From Actinomycetota bacterium (GTDB lineage: Bacteria; Actinomycetota; Humimicrobiia; Humimicrobiales; Humimicrobiaceae), in contig JAMCQQ010000230.1 in the NCBI GenBank assembly GCA_023379515.1, positions 1 to 10,316 on the forward strand: a stretch of DNA of 10,316 nucleotides, read 5' to 3'. The stretch's first letter is position 1, and every line of letters begins with the position of its first letter. Below, piece after piece: positions 9,286 through 10,316 of this stretch. The notes below the pieces were generated by a model that worked only from the letters and a program-made list of their open reading frames with translations, ran no database searches and was not told the DNA's origin. A program made the translations under genes and the position numbers.

Positions 9286-10008
9286 TTACTCGTTTTTTTC
9301 TGCCCAGTATCTTCCTGCATTATAAAGACTTCTAAATGTTCCGGCATCACTCCAATATCCATCGAGCTTAGACCATGTAAGCTTGCCTTCTTTAATATAG
9401 ACGTTGTTTACGTCTGAAATCTCCAATTCCCCTCTTTGCGATGGTTTTAATTTTTTTATAATATCAAATACTTTATTGTCATAAAGATATAAGCCTGTTA
9501 CTGCCATATTTGATTTTGGTTTATCGGGTTTTTCTTCAATTGCTATTATCTTTTCCGGCTCACTTTTATTAAAAACTGCAACTCCAAAACGACTAGCATC
9601 ATCTACTTCTTTAAGAAAGATAAGAGCACCGTCTTTAAAATTTTTAACGCTTTCAGAGATGTCTGCATCTGTTGTATTATCACCTAAAATTACAGCAATA
9701 TTGCCATTATCGGCAAAACTTTCGGCAAGAGATAATGCATCTGCAATTCCTCCATCGGGTTTTTCCTGATACGCGTATTCAATATGTTTAAGTCCCAATT
9801 CTTTTCCGTTTTTTAAAACTCCCAAGAAATGGCCGACATGAGGACCGCTTGTTACTATTAAAACCTCTGTTATACCGGCCTTTACCAGGGTTTCAATCGG
9901 ATAAAAAATCATCGGCTTGTCATAAACAGGTAATAAGTGTTTATTGGAAACAAATGTAAGAGGATAAAGTCTTGTACCTAATCCTCCCGCTAAAATTACA
10001 CCTTTCAT
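9286..10008 (-). CDS. rmlA: Short glucose-1-phosphate thymidylyltransferase
   Basis: Makes dTDP-glucose from dTTP and glucose-1-phosphate (EC 2.7.7.24), feeding RmlB. Motifs: G-G-L-G-T-R-L-Y-P-L-T (8-18), catalytic Lys23 in SNKHLLPVYDKPM, YQEKPDGGIADAL (80-92), metal-binding Asp110 in LGDN, SRFGVAVF, EEKP, VTGLYLYD (170-177), RGELEISDVN (192-201) and Asp221 in WSDAGTF. At 240 residues it lacks the roughly 50-residue C-terminal extension of the enterobacterial enzyme (about 290), but the whole catalytic core is present. Because the dehydratase gene follows directly, thymidylyltransferase is favoured over other nucleotidyltransferases. The start is supported by a GGGAGGA ribosome site ten bases upstream, inside the end of the preceding membrane-protein gene. 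Confidence 0.9.
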   Translation of the reverse strand: MKGVILAGGLGTRLYPLTFVSNKHLLPVYDKPMIFYPIETLVKAGITEVLIVTSGPHVGHFLGVLKNGKELGLKHIEYAYQEKPDGGIADALSLAESFADNGNIAVILGDNTTDADISESVKNFKDGALIFLKEVDDASRFGVAVFNKSEPEKIIAIEEKPDKPKSNMAVTGLYLYDNKVFDIIKKLKPSQRGELEISDVNNVYIKEGKLTWSKLDGYWSDAGTFRSLYNAGRYWAEKNE

Positions 10009-10009
10009 A

Positions 10010-10279
10010 TCATATTAATCCTCCCATACGGGCAAAAAATAAAATTGATACTCCTAAAAGCCCAATAAGAATGTATTCTATCACAATTTTAACTGTTAAT
10101 TCATGGTTTATCAGGTGATGCAATATTCCCCAAAGAACATAAAAAAATATTGTCATTAAAATAACTATTGTCTGAAACATAAAATTAGGGGTTGCTAGAA
10201 AAGTTAACAATAAACCAAAAATTAGTATTATAAAAAGTGAAAAATAATATCCCGTGTGTTTTTTTAATTTTTTATACAT
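10010..10279 (-). CDS. Small three-helix membrane protein of unknown function
   Basis: I do not recognise a characterised family. The 89-residue protein opens with a basic segment (MYKKLKKH), followed by three hydrophobic segments at about 12-28, 34-54 and 63-85. By the positive-inside rule the N-terminus is likely cytoplasmic. Between helices 2 and 3 lies a polar, His-containing turn, G-I-L-H-H-L-I-N-H-E-L (51-61), the most distinctive part. The frame is supported by a good AAAGGAG ribosome site ten bases before the ATG and by the one-base gap to rmlA. It is the first fully visible gene of the sugar operon; membrane location suggests a link to envelope glycan assembly, but this is context only. 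Confidence 0.75.
   Translation of the reverse strand: MYKKLKKHTGYYFSLFIILIFGLLLTFLATPNFMFQTIVILMTIFFYVLWGILHHLINHELTVKIVIEYILIGLLGVSILFFARMGGLI
10019..10025 (-). promoter_or_regulatory. Ribosome binding site of rmlA (GGGAGGA)
   Basis: GGGAGGA on the minus strand ends ten bases before the rmlA ATG at 10008 and overlaps the last codons (Met-Gly-Gly-Leu-Ile) of the upstream membrane protein. It is one of the two clearest Shine-Dalgarno sites in the window; genes downstream of rmlB mostly lack one. Confidence 0.55.
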
Positions 10280-10316
10280 CAGACAACCACTCCTTTAGCC
10301 AAAACCATAATTACCA
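10279..10316 (-). CDS. Possible C-terminal end of an upstream gene (partial)
   Basis: On the minus strand a frame open to the window edge ends with a TGA at 10281-10279 that shares its last A with the next ATG (TGATG). The visible residues are only VIMVLAKGVVV. Stop/start overlaps are common in this operon, so it could be the tail of the preceding gene, meaning the transcription unit continues to the right. Another frame ends GNYGFG at a TAA about 18 bases earlier and is an equal candidate on length alone. Confidence 0.3.
   Translation of the reverse strand, partial: VIMVLAKGVVV
10290..10296 (-). promoter_or_regulatory. Ribosome binding site of the 89-residue membrane protein (AAAGGAG)
   Basis: AAAGGAG on the minus strand, ten bases before the ATG at 10279. 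It has the same sequence character and spacing as the rmlA site, supporting this start and the reality of the small gene. Confidence 0.6.

Overview
The window is AT-rich and gene-dense. About 96% of it is one run of ten tightly packed genes on the minus strand, read from the right end toward the left, with gaps of 24 bases or less and several start/stop overlaps. A separate partial gene on the plus strand ends near the left edge and converges on the run. TGA, TAA and TAG are all used as stops, so the standard code fits; this argues against Gracilibacteria/SR1-type recoding. Low GC, compact spacing, a short RmlA, a GT2-GtrA fusion beside a GT-C enzyme and a 'sugar factory' without LPS genes together suggest a Candidate Phyla Radiation (Patescibacteria, perhaps Microgenomates-like) genome. 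That assignment is inference, because no marker gene is present.

Layout in transcription order (right to left): the possible last codons of an upstream gene (10279-10316); an 89-residue three-helix membrane protein (10010-10279); rmlA, rmlB and rmlD-like genes (7362-10008) for dTDP-6-deoxysugar synthesis; ugd (6059-7348) making UDP-glucuronate; rmd and gmd (4115-6056) making GDP-D-rhamnose; a UDP-glucuronate decarboxylase (3157-4113) making UDP-xylose; a GT2 polyprenyl-phosphate sugar transferase fused to a GtrA-like membrane domain (1993-3132); and a GT-C family (GT39/ArnT-like) membrane glycosyltransferase (407-1996). A hairpin with T-tracts on both sides (338-382) lies between the end of this run and the plus-strand gene (1-327), and probably terminates both.

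Working together, the soluble enzymes would make three activated sugars: a dTDP-6-deoxyhexose, UDP-xylose and GDP-D-rhamnose. The last two genes look like an exocytoplasmic glycosylation pair: the GT2-GtrA protein loads a sugar on polyprenyl phosphate and the GT-C enzyme transfers it outside the membrane. No conventional cytoplasmic glycosyltransferase, flippase, polymerase or RmlC epimerase is present, so the window is the precursor-supply and final-transfer part of a larger surface glycan locus. I found no tRNA, rRNA, CRISPR array or insertion sequence, and nothing that is clearly an unknown system. The most unusual details are the missing rmlC, the short RmlA, the non-acidic cofactor-site residues in Ugd, the UDP pathway split by the GDP-sugar pair, and the repeat-derived N-terminus of the GT-C enzyme.
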